DNA of 64,000 nt from Natronobacterium haloterrestre (GTDB lineage: Archaea; Halobacteriota; Halobacteria; Halobacteriales; Natrialbaceae). Where the stretch lies: the NCBI RefSeq assembly GCF_900112205.1, contig NZ_FOKW01000011.1:60949-124948 (forward strand), read 5' to 3'. Positions 10,717 through 20,074 of the stretch are shown piece by piece. The notes beneath the pieces were generated by a model. That model did no database searches. It was not told where the DNA came from and saw nothing but the letters and a program-made list of their open reading frames with translations. Position numbers and translations under genes: made by a program. Numbering within the stretch: the first letter of the stretch is position 1; each line of letters begins with the position of its first letter.

Positions 10717-11253
10717 TTATCCGTTGCCGTCGTTGCCGTCATCGTCGCCGTTGTCGTCCAGGTCGTTCTCCCAGTCGACGTTCACGTCGACGCCGGTGAC
10801 GTCACCGGTCGTGGCGGTCTGGTCGACCTCGGCGATGTTGTTCTGCTCGACGTTCTGGACCTGAGTCGTCTCGGCAGCGGCGAACGCACCGCTCGCGGCT
10901 ATCGCATCGCCACCGCCGTCGTCAGTCACAGCTCCGCCAGCGGAACCACCCTTCTGGTGACCGGACTGACCCGCGGCGGCGGCACCGGAGCCACCCCCGT
11001 CGCTCGCGGCGAACGCGTCGCCGGACTGGGCGACTGCGAGGGTGTTAGCCTCTTGCACGTTGGTATTGTCCTGGTTTACGGTGGCCGTGGTGGTGGCGTC
11101 ACCGGACGACAGGTTCTGATCGCCGACGCTGATGTCGATATTGATTCCGTCGTCGTCGTCGACGTTCTGTGCCGCAGCCGTTCCGGCGAACCCCATCGCC
11201 ATCATGCTGCCGATCAACGCTACTGTCAGTGTAATTGTGAGTGCGCGCTTCAT
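10717..11253 (-). CDS. Secreted acidic protein with curlin-like Q/N motifs
   Basis: 178 residues. The signal peptide MKRALTITLTVALIGSMMAM ends near AAAQ and is nearly identical to that of the 9966-10253 protein. The mature part holds two Q/N motifs (ATVNQDNTNVQEANTLAVAQ and TTQVQNVEQNNIAEVDQ) separated by a Gly/Ala-rich linker (GGGSGAAAAGQSGHQKGG). It ends in a strongly acidic DDNGDDDGNDGNG tail. It is probably exported and possibly surface-attached or self-assembling; the latter is inference from repeat pattern only. Same strand and orientation as its paralogue downstream. Confidence 0.78.
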   Translation of the reverse strand: MKRALTITLTVALIGSMMAMGFAGTAAAQNVDDDDGINIDISVGDQNLSSGDATTTATVNQDNTNVQEANTLAVAQSGDAFAASDGGGSGAAAAGQSGHQKGGSAGGAVTDDGGGDAIAASGAFAAAETTQVQNVEQNNIAEVDQTATTGDVTGVDVNVDWENDLDDNGDDDGNDGNG

Positions 11254-11398
11254 ATTTAGTGTCTATTAGGCACGCATCACACGGGCGGGCCGTAACGAGA
11301 TCAGTGGCCCACTCGGAGCCACACCTCGTCGGGGTAGGCACCGCCATCTCCCCTACTCCTGCTGTGACGCGTTGCCCAATCGCCACTCATCACGGAAA

Positions 11399-11444
11399 CC
11401 CACTTCAACCCGAAGAACGGTTTCGGGGAGAATTGGGCCATTAG
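11399..11444 (-). repeat. Leader element copy 2 (46 bp)
   Basis: Identical to 10402-10447. It lies 146 nt upstream of the 10717-11253 start codon. Similarity continues with gaps toward the gene (CGCGTCACAGC and GTGATGCGTGCCT are shared). A TATA-like CAACTAAATCC lies just ahead at about 11462-11472. Confidence 0.8.
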
Positions 11445-11937
11445 ACGGCTCGAGGGGCGGATTTAGTTGATAACCGCGAGATTCCATCCACGACGAATGA
11501 ACGTCCGTTCTCGGTACGACGGAACTATAGGCCCCGTTTGCTACAGTTACATCGATTTCATACCGGCTGCCGCCCCCGAAATACCGGCTGAACGACCGTC
11601 AGTAAGCCCGTCGTATATAGACGACTGACGGTTCGATCGGCGAGAAATTTCACCGGAACGGAACACCGGCGGCGGCTGCCGAACCAGGTCGGCCGACCGT
11701 TCCGAAGCCCTGTAATTCTCCCATGAGGCGGATTCTAACTGGGGATCTCCTCGAGCCGTATTCACACCTTGTAATTGGAAGCCACCGGTTTCGGCCTGCG
11801 TACGCTCGACGTGGAACGAGTAGGCTCCTTCATATCGGAATCAACTGACAGATAACAAAGTCTGTCATCCGGATACGAAGGTTCACGCCGTGGAGATGCA
11901 GAAACTAACGACTCTCACGGCTCAAGTCAAACGAATC
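11445..11937. other. Divergent promoter region between the secreted-protein genes
   Basis: No supported gene. It separates the minus-strand gene at 10717-11253 from the plus-strand repeat protein. Apart from the TATA-like element beside leader copy 2, I see no strong motif. In-frame GTG (11890) and ATG (11896) codons precede the start chosen for the next gene. Confidence 0.4.
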
Positions 11938-13470
11938 ATGACCAACACGACGACGATACGTTCACAGTGTACGACGGTTCTTATGGCCTGTATAGTCGCC
12001 TTAGCGATGGTAGCCGGCGGTGCACCGGCGGTTGCCGCGGGCGAGGACGCCGACACCGGTTCGGAGTCCATCCACGCCCTCGAGGATGGCGAAGAGCTGT
12101 ACCTAGTGTTCGGTGCTGACCTCGGCGATATGACGCTCGAGGAGTACATCGAAGCGCACGCGTCGGGCACCGCCGCGGCCGACGCGGAGGTCACCCAGTA
12201 CCAGGACGTCAGCCAGGTCAACATCAACCAGCAGGGGAACGCGACCTCCATCTCGATCGACGGCGGTGAGGCCACCGCCGTCCAGGAGGCCACCCAGCAG
12301 AACGACAACGTCCAGTTCGGCGACGCCTCTTCCTCGAGCGTCCAGTCGACGCAGTTCGAGGACGTCGGGACCGTGACGGTCGTCCTCGGGAACGGCGACG
12401 GCAAGCACTTCGACGGCTGGGGTGTTGCCGACAAGAAAGGTGACAAACCGGACGTCGACGCCGATCAGGCCGCCGATGCGGAGGTCACCCAGGTCCAGGA
12501 AGTCGGCCAGCTCAACTACAACGAGCAGAACGTCGCCTTCGCGATCGCCGAAAACGAGAGCGAGGCCGTCGCCCTGCAGTACTCCGAGCAGGCCAACCAG
12601 AACCTGCAACAGGGCGTCGCGAACGCTACCAACGTCTACATGGGCGACGGCGAGTTCAGCGACCAGTCCGCCCAGGCCTCTGTCGAACAGGGCCAGGCGA
12701 CGGACCAGATGAACGTCAACGAACAGGACGGCGCGGTCGCGATCGCCGTCGGCAACAACAGTACGGCGACCGCGATCCAGTTCACCGAACAGACCAACTT
12801 CAACGAGCAGATCGGCGAGGCCGACGCCGCGAACGTCATCGCCGGCATGCCCGGCATGAACGTCGCGACCGCCGGCTTCACCGGCGACAACGGCGTCGTC
12901 CAGACCGAAAGCACGCTGAAGGGACTGCACGGTGACAAGGACCCGGACAAGGATCACAAGAAGGGCTCCGACGAGATCCAGACCGCGACCACCGAGGTGA
13001 CCCAAGAGCAAGGCGTCGAGCAGATGAACGTCAACCTGCAAAACACCGCCTTCGCGTACGCGACCAACAGCAGCAACGCCACCGCGCTGCAGTTGTCCTA
13101 CCAGCAGAACATCAACGCACAGGTCGGATTCGCCGAGGCGCTGAACGTCTACGCCGGACCCGGTCACGTCAACGACGGCGTCATCGCCTCCGAGACGACC
13201 AGCGTGACCCTAGGTGGCAACGACGTCGGCGGCGTCTCCGGAATCGCCTACGACTCCGACGCCAACCAGACCAACGACGTCGAGCAACACGCCACCGCGC
13301 AGATCGAGCAAGTTCAGTTCGTGACCCAGGAGAACGTCAACGAGCAGCAGGCCGCAGTCGCCGTCGCCGACAACGGCGGCAGCGCCGACTCCGCGCAGTT
13401 GACCATCCAGGAGAACGAGAACGTCCAGTTCGCGTCGGTCGCCGCGACCAACGTCTGGGCCGCTTCGTAA
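11938..13470 (+). CDS. Large secreted protein with five Q/N-rich curlin-like repeats
   Basis: 510 residues from the ATG of MTNTTT, chosen because it gives a short charged n-region before the hydrophobic core (VLMACIVALAMVAGG) and a signal peptidase site near AVAAGED. An earlier GTG/ATG (11890/11896) would add 16 or 14 residues. The mature protein has five repeats starting near residues 82, 181, 246, 351 and 453. Each begins with a (A/T)xVTQxQxVxQxNxNxQ-type strand and ends with a second Q/N strand plus an NV(Y/W) turn. Linkers are charged or Gly-rich. Alternating Q/N at fixed spacing is what curlin beta-solenoid repeats show. Export is likely; a functional-amyloid or matrix role is inferred. 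Confidence 0.8.
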   Translation: MTNTTTIRSQCTTVLMACIVALAMVAGGAPAVAAGEDADTGSESIHALEDGEELYLVFGADLGDMTLEEYIEAHASGTAAADAEVTQYQDVSQVNINQQGNATSISIDGGEATAVQEATQQNDNVQFGDASSSSVQSTQFEDVGTVTVVLGNGDGKHFDGWGVADKKGDKPDVDADQAADAEVTQVQEVGQLNYNEQNVAFAIAENESEAVALQYSEQANQNLQQGVANATNVYMGDGEFSDQSAQASVEQGQATDQMNVNEQDGAVAIAVGNNSTATAIQFTEQTNFNEQIGEADAANVIAGMPGMNVATAGFTGDNGVVQTESTLKGLHGDKDPDKDHKKGSDEIQTATTEVTQEQGVEQMNVNLQNTAFAYATNSSNATALQLSYQQNINAQVGFAEALNVYAGPGHVNDGVIASETTSVTLGGNDVGGVSGIAYDSDANQTNDVEQHATAQIEQVQFVTQENVNEQQAAVAVADNGGSADSAQLTIQENENVQFASVAATNVWAAS

Positions 13471-13832
13471 CTGAATACCCTCGAGACTGCCTTCGGCTAC
13501 CGCTTCGACGTCGTATTCGATTTCTCCCGTTTCTTCGGAGCCTCGTGCCGCTAGAGGCGTCTCGCTCCCACTGTGAGACCACAGTAACGCACCTGAGAGT
13601 CGTGGTATCCGATCGATCGCTGGCGTCGCTACCGTGCGATCGGATACCGAGATATCGGTCGGTAAACGCGAAGCGACGCGATCGATTCGGCCGGAGTGTG
13701 AAATTTATCGCTCGAACGAGGACTGTTTCAGCGAGTTCCAACCGTATTGACGAAACCGTTCAATCCTATTGTCTATTTATCCGGTGAGACGATCACGGAC
13801 GCAAACGATACCCCTTATCGATACGAGCGGGT
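13471..13832. other. Intergenic region upstream of the glmU-like gene
   Basis: No supported coding frame. An AT-rich patch about 13755-13785 and a CCCTTATCGAT element near 13810 precede the glmU-like start by 20-25 nt and could be its promoter. Confidence 0.35.
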
Positions 13833-15041
13833 ATGGCTATCGAGACCGCCGTCGTCCTCGCTGCCGGGGAGGGAACCCGACTCCGCCCGCTGACGCGGAA
13901 TCGACCCAAGCCGATGCTCCCGGCGGCGACGAAACCCATCCTCGAGCACGTCTTCGATCAACTCCTCGAGGCGGGGATCGAGAGGCTGGTCGTCGTCGTC
14001 GGCTACGGCCGGAACCGGGTCCAGTCACACTTCGGGCCGACCTACCGGAACACCCCGATCACGTACGTCACCCAGGAGTCACAGCTCGGGACCGGCCACG
14101 CGTTGCTGACGGCGGAGTCCGCCGTCGACGGCTCGTTCCTGGCGATCAACGGGGATCAGATCGCCGACGACTCCATCGTCCGCGACGTCCTCGAGACCCA
14201 CGGCGACGGGAGTAAAGCGATGCCGAACGACGGTCCCGCCGCGACGCTCGCGCTGTTGCGGCGGCCGGCCGACGGCGAGTACGGGGGCGCACACGTCGAC
14301 GACGGCCGCGTGACGGAACTCGAGGAGTCGCCCGGCGACGATCGATCGTATCACCTGAACGCGGGAATCTACGCCTGCGAGCCGGCGGTGTTCGACGCTG
14401 TACGGGAAGCGACCTCGGAGACGGGAGAACACTCCCTGATCGACGGCCTTTCGCGGCTCGTCTCGTCGGACGACCTCGTCCGCGGGGTCGTCACCGAGGG
14501 GACGTGGGTCGACGCGACCTATCCCTGGGACCTGCTCGACGTCTCGTTCGCGCTGTGTGACGCAGGAATGCTCGAGGCCGATCCCCCGGCTGGGGATCGT
14601 TCGGCGGCGACGATCCACGATCGGGCCGTGGTCAGGGAGCCTGCGGTCATCGACCGGGACTGCGTGATCGGCCCGGGAGCCGTCGTCGGCCCCTACGTTT
14701 GCCTCGGGGAAAACGCGACCGTCGGATCCAACGCCGTCCTCGAGCGGAGCGTCGTCGACGCCGATACGACCGTCGCGGACAACGCGACCGTCGTCGACTG
14801 CGTGACCGGGACGGGAGTGACGATCGGTGCCGGATCGACGGTTCCGGGCGGCCCGGGCGACGTCCGTGTCGGCGACCGCGTCTTCGAGGACGAGTCCCTG
14901 GGTGCGTTACTCGCCGATCGCGTCACCGACCACGGGGGCGTCGCGTACGTTCCCGGAACGATCGTCGGTCCCGACACCGAACTCCGGACCGGGGCGACCG
15001 TCCGCGGAACGGTGCCTGAGAGAACGGAGGTGTGGCCCTGA
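13833..15041 (+). CDS. Bifunctional GlmU-like sugar-phosphate nucleotidylyltransferase/acetyltransferase
   Basis: Predicted to acetylate glucosamine-1-phosphate and form UDP-GlcNAc, the precursor for surface glycans. The N-terminal nucleotidyltransferase domain carries LAAGEGTRLRPLTRNRPKPM at residues 9-28 and the product/metal residues in FLAINGDQIADDS near 105. The C-terminal third (about residue 260 onward) is a left-handed beta-helix made of hexapeptide repeats (VIDRDCVIGPGAVVGPYVCL and following). The layout matches archaeal bifunctional enzymes such as Sulfolobus ST0452. The stop TGA shares one base with the glmS ATG (TGATG), so the two genes are co-translated. Confidence 0.9.
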   Translation: MAIETAVVLAAGEGTRLRPLTRNRPKPMLPAATKPILEHVFDQLLEAGIERLVVVVGYGRNRVQSHFGPTYRNTPITYVTQESQLGTGHALLTAESAVDGSFLAINGDQIADDSIVRDVLETHGDGSKAMPNDGPAATLALLRRPADGEYGGAHVDDGRVTELEESPGDDRSYHLNAGIYACEPAVFDAVREATSETGEHSLIDGLSRLVSSDDLVRGVVTEGTWVDATYPWDLLDVSFALCDAGMLEADPPAGDRSAATIHDRAVVREPAVIDRDCVIGPGAVVGPYVCLGENATVGSNAVLERSVVDADTTVADNATVVDCVTGTGVTIGAGSTVPGGPGDVRVGDRVFEDESLGALLADRVTDHGGVAYVPGTIVGPDTELRTGATVRGTVPERTEVWP

Positions 15042-16855
15042 TGTGCGGGATCGTCGGCTACACCGGTGCGCGAGCGGACCGGAGCGTCCGCGAGGTGCTG
15101 TTGACGGGCCTGTCGAACCTCGAGTACCGTGGCTACGATTCGGCGGGCGTCGCCATCGCGAACGGCTCGCTGGCAGTTCGCAAGCGAGAAGGCGAGCTTC
15201 CGGAACTGAAAGCCGCGATGGAAGGGGGAGCGGAACCGGTTCCCGACGACGGCCTCGCCGGCATCGGACACACCCGCTGGAGCACGCACGGGCCACCCTC
15301 GGACGCGAACGCCCACCCCCACACCGACTGCGGGGGTCGCGTCGCCGTGGTCCACAACGGCATCATCGAGAACTACCGCGATCTCCGCGAGTCGCTCGCC
15401 GAACGGGGACACGAATTCGAGAGCGACACCGACACCGAAGTGATCCCGCACCTGATCGAGGGGGCGCTCGGCCAGGGCGACGAGTTCGAGGCCGCGTTCC
15501 GGCGGGCCGTCGATCGGATCGAGGGAAGCTACGCGGTGGCGGCCGTCCACGCCGACCGGGAGACGGTCCACGCGACGCGCTACCGGTCCCCGCTGGTCCT
15601 GGGGCTCGACGACGACGGCTACTTCCTCGCGAGCGACGTCCCGGCCTTCCTCGAGTACACCGACCGCGTCGTCTACCTGGAGGACGGCCAGTTCGCGTCG
15701 ATCCGTCCTTCCGGGGCCGAGATCACCGACGAACGTGGCTCGCTGGTCGACGTCTCGGTCGAGACCATCGACTGGGAACCCGAGGACGCGGGCAAGAGCG
15801 GTTACGACCACTATATGCTCAAGGAGATCCACGACCAGCCCCGCGCGATCCGGCGGTGCCTCCGCGGCCGGTTACGGGAACTCGACGGGGCCGTCGAGAT
15901 CGACGAACTCGGCGGGCTGGACCGGCCAAAGCGGGTCCACTTCGTCGCCTGTGGCACGTCGTACCACGCGTCGCTGTACGGAGCTCGCCGCTTCCGGGAG
16001 CGGGGGATCCCGTCGACGGCCTTCCTAGCGAGCGAATACGACGTCGGCAAGATTCCCATCGAGGAGGGGACGGTCGTCATCGGCGTCACCCAGAGCGGGG
16101 AAACGGCAGATACGCTGACCGCGCTCCGGGAGGCAAACAGCGCGGGGGCGACGACGGTCACGGTGAGCAACGTCGTCGGGAGTTCCGCCTCGCGGGAAGC
16201 CGACCACGTGCTGTACATCCGGGCCGGCCCGGAGATCAGCGTCGCCGCGACGAAGACCTTCGCTTCCCAGCAGGTGGCGCTGACGCTGCTCGCGAGCGCG
16301 ATCACGGGAGCGTGCGACAGGGACACCCTCGAGGCGTTGCGATCGCTCCCCGACCACGTCCAGTCCGTGCTCGATCAGTCGCGTGCACGCGAGATCGCCG
16401 CCGAGTACGCGGACGCGGAGATGGACGCCTACTTCTTCATCGGCCGGGGCTACGCCGCGCCGGTCGCCCTCGAGGGGGCGCTCAAACTCAAAGAGATCTC
16501 CTACGCCCACGCCGAGGGGTTCCCGGCGGGCGAGTTGAAACACGGTCCGCTCGCGCTGGTGACCGAACGCACGCCGGTGTTCGCCGTCGTGACGGGCGAC
16601 TCGCGCGCGGAGACGATGCGCGGGAACATCAACGAAGTCGCGTCGCGGGGTGCCCCCGTCGTCGCGGTGACGGACTCGCCGGAACCGCTCGCGGCCGACG
16701 TCGATCACGTGGTACCGATCCCGGAGACCGACCCGCGGCTCGCGCCGATCCTGGCGAACGTCCAGCTACAGCTCGTGGCCTACTGGATCGCCAGGGAACT
16801 CGGACGGTCGATCGACAAGCCGCGAAACCTCGCGAAGAGCGTCACCGTCCAGTGA
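15041..16855 (+). CDS. glmS: Glutamine-fructose-6-phosphate aminotransferase (isomerizing)
   Basis: Makes glucosamine-6-phosphate from fructose-6-phosphate and glutamine. The ATG at 15041 is the start because it places the catalytic cysteine directly after Met (MCGIVGY), as the N-terminal glutaminase requires. Residues 1-220 form the class II glutamine amidotransferase domain (GHTRWSTHG, HNGIIENY). The rest holds two SIS domains (CGTSYHASLYG, GVTQSGETADT, then GRGYAAPVALEGALKLKEIS and EGFPAGELKHGPLAL). The C-terminal KPRNLAKSVTVQ is the family signature. It is coupled to the glmU-like gene upstream. Confidence 0.97.
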   Translation: MCGIVGYTGARADRSVREVLLTGLSNLEYRGYDSAGVAIANGSLAVRKREGELPELKAAMEGGAEPVPDDGLAGIGHTRWSTHGPPSDANAHPHTDCGGRVAVVHNGIIENYRDLRESLAERGHEFESDTDTEVIPHLIEGALGQGDEFEAAFRRAVDRIEGSYAVAAVHADRETVHATRYRSPLVLGLDDDGYFLASDVPAFLEYTDRVVYLEDGQFASIRPSGAEITDERGSLVDVSVETIDWEPEDAGKSGYDHYMLKEIHDQPRAIRRCLRGRLRELDGAVEIDELGGLDRPKRVHFVACGTSYHASLYGARRFRERGIPSTAFLASEYDVGKIPIEEGTVVIGVTQSGETADTLTALREANSAGATTVTVSNVVGSSASREADHVLYIRAGPEISVAATKTFASQQVALTLLASAITGACDRDTLEALRSLPDHVQSVLDQSRAREIAAEYADAEMDAYFFIGRGYAAPVALEGALKLKEISYAHAEGFPAGELKHGPLALVTERTPVFAVVTGDSRAETMRGNINEVASRGAPVVAVTDSPEPLAADVDHVVPIPETDPRLAPILANVQLQLVAYWIARELGRSIDKPRNLAKSVTVQ

Positions 16856-16952
16856 CGGTCGCCCGGACTCCGGACGCCGAAGCGACGTGACTCTCGAATC
16901 GCCGCCGCAAAAAGTGAAACGGCGACTCGAGGGGCGAACACACGGTGGAGCG

Positions 16953-17297
16953 TCAGAAGAGGTCGGTGACGCCGAGCGCGTCTTCGACGACGTTGTCGAC
17001 GTCGACACCGACCCCGAGGTCGTCGACGTCAGCCACGTCGTCACCGGTCCCCGTCACCACTACTGCAGTCTCCTCCTCGAGTGAGACGTCCGTTTCGTCG
17101 ATTTCCTGCGAGCTATCTTCGACGATCGACTGTTCTTCGACCGCCTCGCCGGTCTCTTCCTGGCCGGGTTCCGATACTGTCACGTTCTCCGTCTGTGCCG
17201 CGACACCACCGGCTCCGACGGCCATCGCGAGGAGACTCATCGCGATCGCGAGGACCGCCAGCCGCCGACAGCGGGTCAGTTGATTCGTCCCAGTCAT
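16953..17297 (-). CDS. Small secreted acidic protein
   Basis: 114 residues. The ATG of MTGTNQLTRCRR gives a signal peptide with hydrophobic core LAVLAIAMSLLAMAVGAGG and a likely cut at VAAQ. The mature part is very acidic and Val-rich (repeated DVDDLGVGVDVDNVVEDALG near the end). No family recognised. It converges with glmS from the opposite strand. The longer upstream frame is not protein-like. Confidence 0.6.
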   Translation of the reverse strand: MTGTNQLTRCRRLAVLAIAMSLLAMAVGAGGVAAQTENVTVSEPGQEETGEAVEEQSIVEDSSQEIDETDVSLEEETAVVVTGTGDDVADVDDLGVGVDVDNVVEDALGVTDLF

Positions 17298-17930
17298 GGT
17301 ACTTCCCCTCCGCGGGGCAGCGGGAGGTCGACCGATTCGATCAAAAACGACTGGAATCGTTCGGTTCGAAAACACGCTATTGACGCCCCTGTAAGTCCGA
17401 ATTTGTCCCGAAACGGTGTGAGAACGGAACGGTCACCGTGGATCGAAGCAGCCACCGGGCTCTCCGATATACACCGGTATTGCTATGACAGTCGTGATGC
17501 GGTGACCACCGTTCGACTCCCGCAACGGACGAACGATAATGCGGAGGTCCGGCAAAGGTACGGGTTGCAGTCGACGGCAAAACCGGGGGTAGGAATCGCT
17601 TACTTAATGCGACGCTTCTCGTAGACCGTTATCACACGATTCAGTATCGCATTGTATTATGTGCTTTCGAGCTGTAATCAGAGCCATGCAGGATCGCGAC
17701 ACTGCGAGCGGGGGGACTCCGCGATCGTCGGCCACCGCAGCCCACCGCTACGGGCGACGCCCTGATATACCGACAGCGGTACCCAGCCTCCGGCGACGCG
17801 CGAGCACGAAAGCGGGAAACGAAATCGCCGAACGGAGACCGAGGGGGTTTCGCGAGCGACGGACTCGAGCGGTGCGTTACCGGCAGTCGTCGAGACCGCA
17901 AACACGGGGCCGGAGGCGAGGTGAGAGGTC
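17298..17930. other. Intergenic region, no supported gene
   Basis: Divergent spacer between the minus-strand secreted protein and the DUF4330 gene. An AT-rich CATTGTATTATG sits near 17650-17661. Several frames stay open here, but their composition (Arg/Ser-rich, not acidic) is that of non-coding frames. Confidence 0.4.
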
Positions 17931-18842
17931 GTGGAACTGATCGACGAGGAGGGCAACCTCTTGGGCGTCGTCAACGTCATCGACGCGCTCGTTGTCCTCC
18001 TGTTGCTGGCCGTCGTCGTCGCGGGGGTCGCACTCGTTACCGGCGGACAGGACCGGACTAGAGACGTCGATTCGGCGGAAACCGGCTACGCGACGCTCGA
18101 ACTCGGCCAGCAGCCCGGGTACGTAATCGACAATCTCGAGTCCGGTGACGTCGGAACGCTCGGCGAGACCGGCCAACCGGTGACGGTGACCGACGTCTAC
18201 GTCACTCCGCTGGCGACCGCCGAGGACGAGAACGCCACGACGACCGAGAACGGCACGAACACGGATGCCGACAGTACCGACGACGCCGTCGAGCCGATCG
18301 CCTCCGACAACGCCGTCGAGCCCCACGTCACGGTCCGCACCGAGTTCGAAACCGTACAGACCGGCGACGACGGCCCGGAGGAGTTCCGGGCTGGCGACGA
18401 GACGCTGTTGCTCGGGACCGAACAGCGTCTCGATATGGGAACCTACCGAACGAACGGGACGGTCACCGACCTCTCGCTCGAGGGCCAGTCGCTCGAGATC
18501 GACGAAACGACGACCACCGTCGATCTCGAGATGCGCAACGTCAGTCCGAGCGTCGCCGACGCCCTCGAGGCGGGAATGACCGAAACCGTTCGCGGGACGA
18601 CCCACGCCAGGATCGTCGCCGTGGAGGAAGAGCCTGCCGCCGTCGTGCTCGAGAGCGACGACGGAAACATCTACGAGCGCGACCACCCGCGGAACGTGGA
18701 CGTGACGCTGACGGTGGAGCTACGGACCCAGGAGGCAGGGACGACGGAACGGTTCCGCGGGGAGCCGGTCCGGATCGGCTCGACCGTGGTGCTGGACTTC
18801 GAGACGCTCGTCGTCGAGGGTGAGGTCACCGCGATAGCGTAG
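17931..18842 (+). CDS. DUF4330 domain protein, single-pass membrane
   Basis: 303 residues starting at a GTG. MELIDEEGNLLGVVNVIDAL followed by one hydrophobic helix (VVLLLLAVVVAGVALV) is the DUF4330 N-terminal signature. The rest should be a soluble beta-rich domain. It has an acidic linker (about residues 100-125, ENATTTENGTNTDADSTDD) and ends with VRIGSTVVLDFETLVVEGEV. Function unknown; similar proteins are often encoded near polysaccharide or cell-surface genes. Membrane topology is clear, role is not. Confidence 0.8.
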   Translation: MELIDEEGNLLGVVNVIDALVVLLLLAVVVAGVALVTGGQDRTRDVDSAETGYATLELGQQPGYVIDNLESGDVGTLGETGQPVTVTDVYVTPLATAEDENATTTENGTNTDADSTDDAVEPIASDNAVEPHVTVRTEFETVQTGDDGPEEFRAGDETLLLGTEQRLDMGTYRTNGTVTDLSLEGQSLEIDETTTTVDLEMRNVSPSVADALEAGMTETVRGTTHARIVAVEEEPAAVVLESDDGNIYERDHPRNVDVTLTVELRTQEAGTTERFRGEPVRIGSTVVLDFETLVVEGEVTAIA

Positions 18843-19025
18843 ACGGCGATCCGCTCTCCGAGACTCGGTGGCGCTCGAGGGACGGCCTCTTGGAACAGGT
18901 ATGTTGAATCGCGAGCCGATTCTCACGAGCCGGGAAACCGCCCGTCATACATGGGGTTCAGAAACCAACAGCAGGGTGAGAACGTACCACACATCGGGGT
19001 CACGACACCCTGGGTTTCAGTGAAC

Positions 19026-20009
19026 ATGTCCAACGTGAGCGTCAACTCGGTCGAAACGGACCGGTCGAAGAGCACCGAGCAAAGCAGGGCGCAGTCGGAA
19101 CGCACAGTCTGCCCCGAGTGCTCGGGACGGCTCCGCCACGACGTCAGCCACGGCGAACACGTCTGTGTCGAGTGCGGGCTCGTGGTCGACGCAGACGAGA
19201 TCGATCACGGACCGGAGTGGCGCTCCTTCGACGACGAGGGCGACGCCCGGACCCGGGTCGGCGCACCGATCACCGAGCGGAGACACGACAAGGGACTGAG
19301 CACGACGATCGGCTGGGAGGACAGGGACGCCTACGGGAACGACCTCTCCGCGAGCAAGCGGACGCGACTGCGTCGGCTCCGGACCTGGAACGAGCGGTTC
19401 ACCTCGAAAGACGCTCGCGAGCGGAACCTGAAACACGCCTTCGGCGAACTCGAGCGGATGGCGTCGGCGCTTGGCCTCCCCGACCCGTGTCGCGAGACCG
19501 CCGCGGTGATCTACCGGCGGGCCGTCGAGGAGGACCTGCTCCCTGGTCGCTCGATCGAGGCGATGGCGACCGCCAGCCTCTACGCCGCCGCGCGCCAGCA
19601 CGGAACCCCGCGAACGTTCGTCGCCTTCGACTCGGTGAGCCGCGTCGACGACCAACCCGTGAAACGCGCGTACCGGTACCTCTCGGGCGAACTCGACCTC
19701 GAGATCGCCCCGCCGGATCCCGAACAGTACCTCCGGCCGTTCGCGTCCGACCTCGGGGTGACCGACGAGACCGAACGCCTCGCCCGGGAGATCCTCGAGG
19801 CGGCGAAAGCCGCCGAACTCCACATCGGCAAGAGCCCGGCCGGGATCGCGGCGGCGGCCATCTACGCGGCCGGTCGCCTGACGAACGACCGCGTCACCCA
19901 GGAGACGATCGACGAGACGACCGGCGTCAGCAAGTTCACGATCCGAAACCGGTACCAGGAGTTGCTCGAGGCCTACGGGATCTACGAGGAAACGGAACAC
20001 AATCGCTGA
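19026..20009 (+). CDS. Transcription initiation factor IIB (TFB)
   Basis: Archaeal general transcription factor that bridges TBP-DNA and RNA polymerase; haloarchaea carry several TFB paralogues. The N-terminal zinc ribbon has CPECSGRLRHDVSHGEHVCVEC near residues 30-50 (CxxC pairs), then the B-finger/reader segment GPEWRSFDDEGDARTRVGAP. Two cyclin-fold repeats follow (about 110-205 and 210-320), with the recognition helix region IDETTGVSKFTIRNRYQEL at the end. I chose the ATG of MSNVSVNS. A longer frame from 18951 exists but adds residues unlike TFBs. All zinc ligands are present. Confidence 0.93.
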   Translation: MSNVSVNSVETDRSKSTEQSRAQSERTVCPECSGRLRHDVSHGEHVCVECGLVVDADEIDHGPEWRSFDDEGDARTRVGAPITERRHDKGLSTTIGWEDRDAYGNDLSASKRTRLRRLRTWNERFTSKDARERNLKHAFGELERMASALGLPDPCRETAAVIYRRAVEEDLLPGRSIEAMATASLYAAARQHGTPRTFVAFDSVSRVDDQPVKRAYRYLSGELDLEIAPPDPEQYLRPFASDLGVTDETERLAREILEAAKAAELHIGKSPAGIAAAAIYAAGRLTNDRVTQETIDETTGVSKFTIRNRYQELLEAYGIYEETEHNR

Positions 20010-20074
20010 CGACGAGTCCGGATCAGATCGGATCGGTTCTCGGCCGCCGCGTCGACCGGATCCGGTCCCGACGA

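Noticed and set aside
14827..16890. A 687-codon plus-strand frame over glmU and glmS
   Set aside because: Almost all Arg/Gly/Pro without motifs, while GlmU-like and GlmS proteins are complete in another frame.
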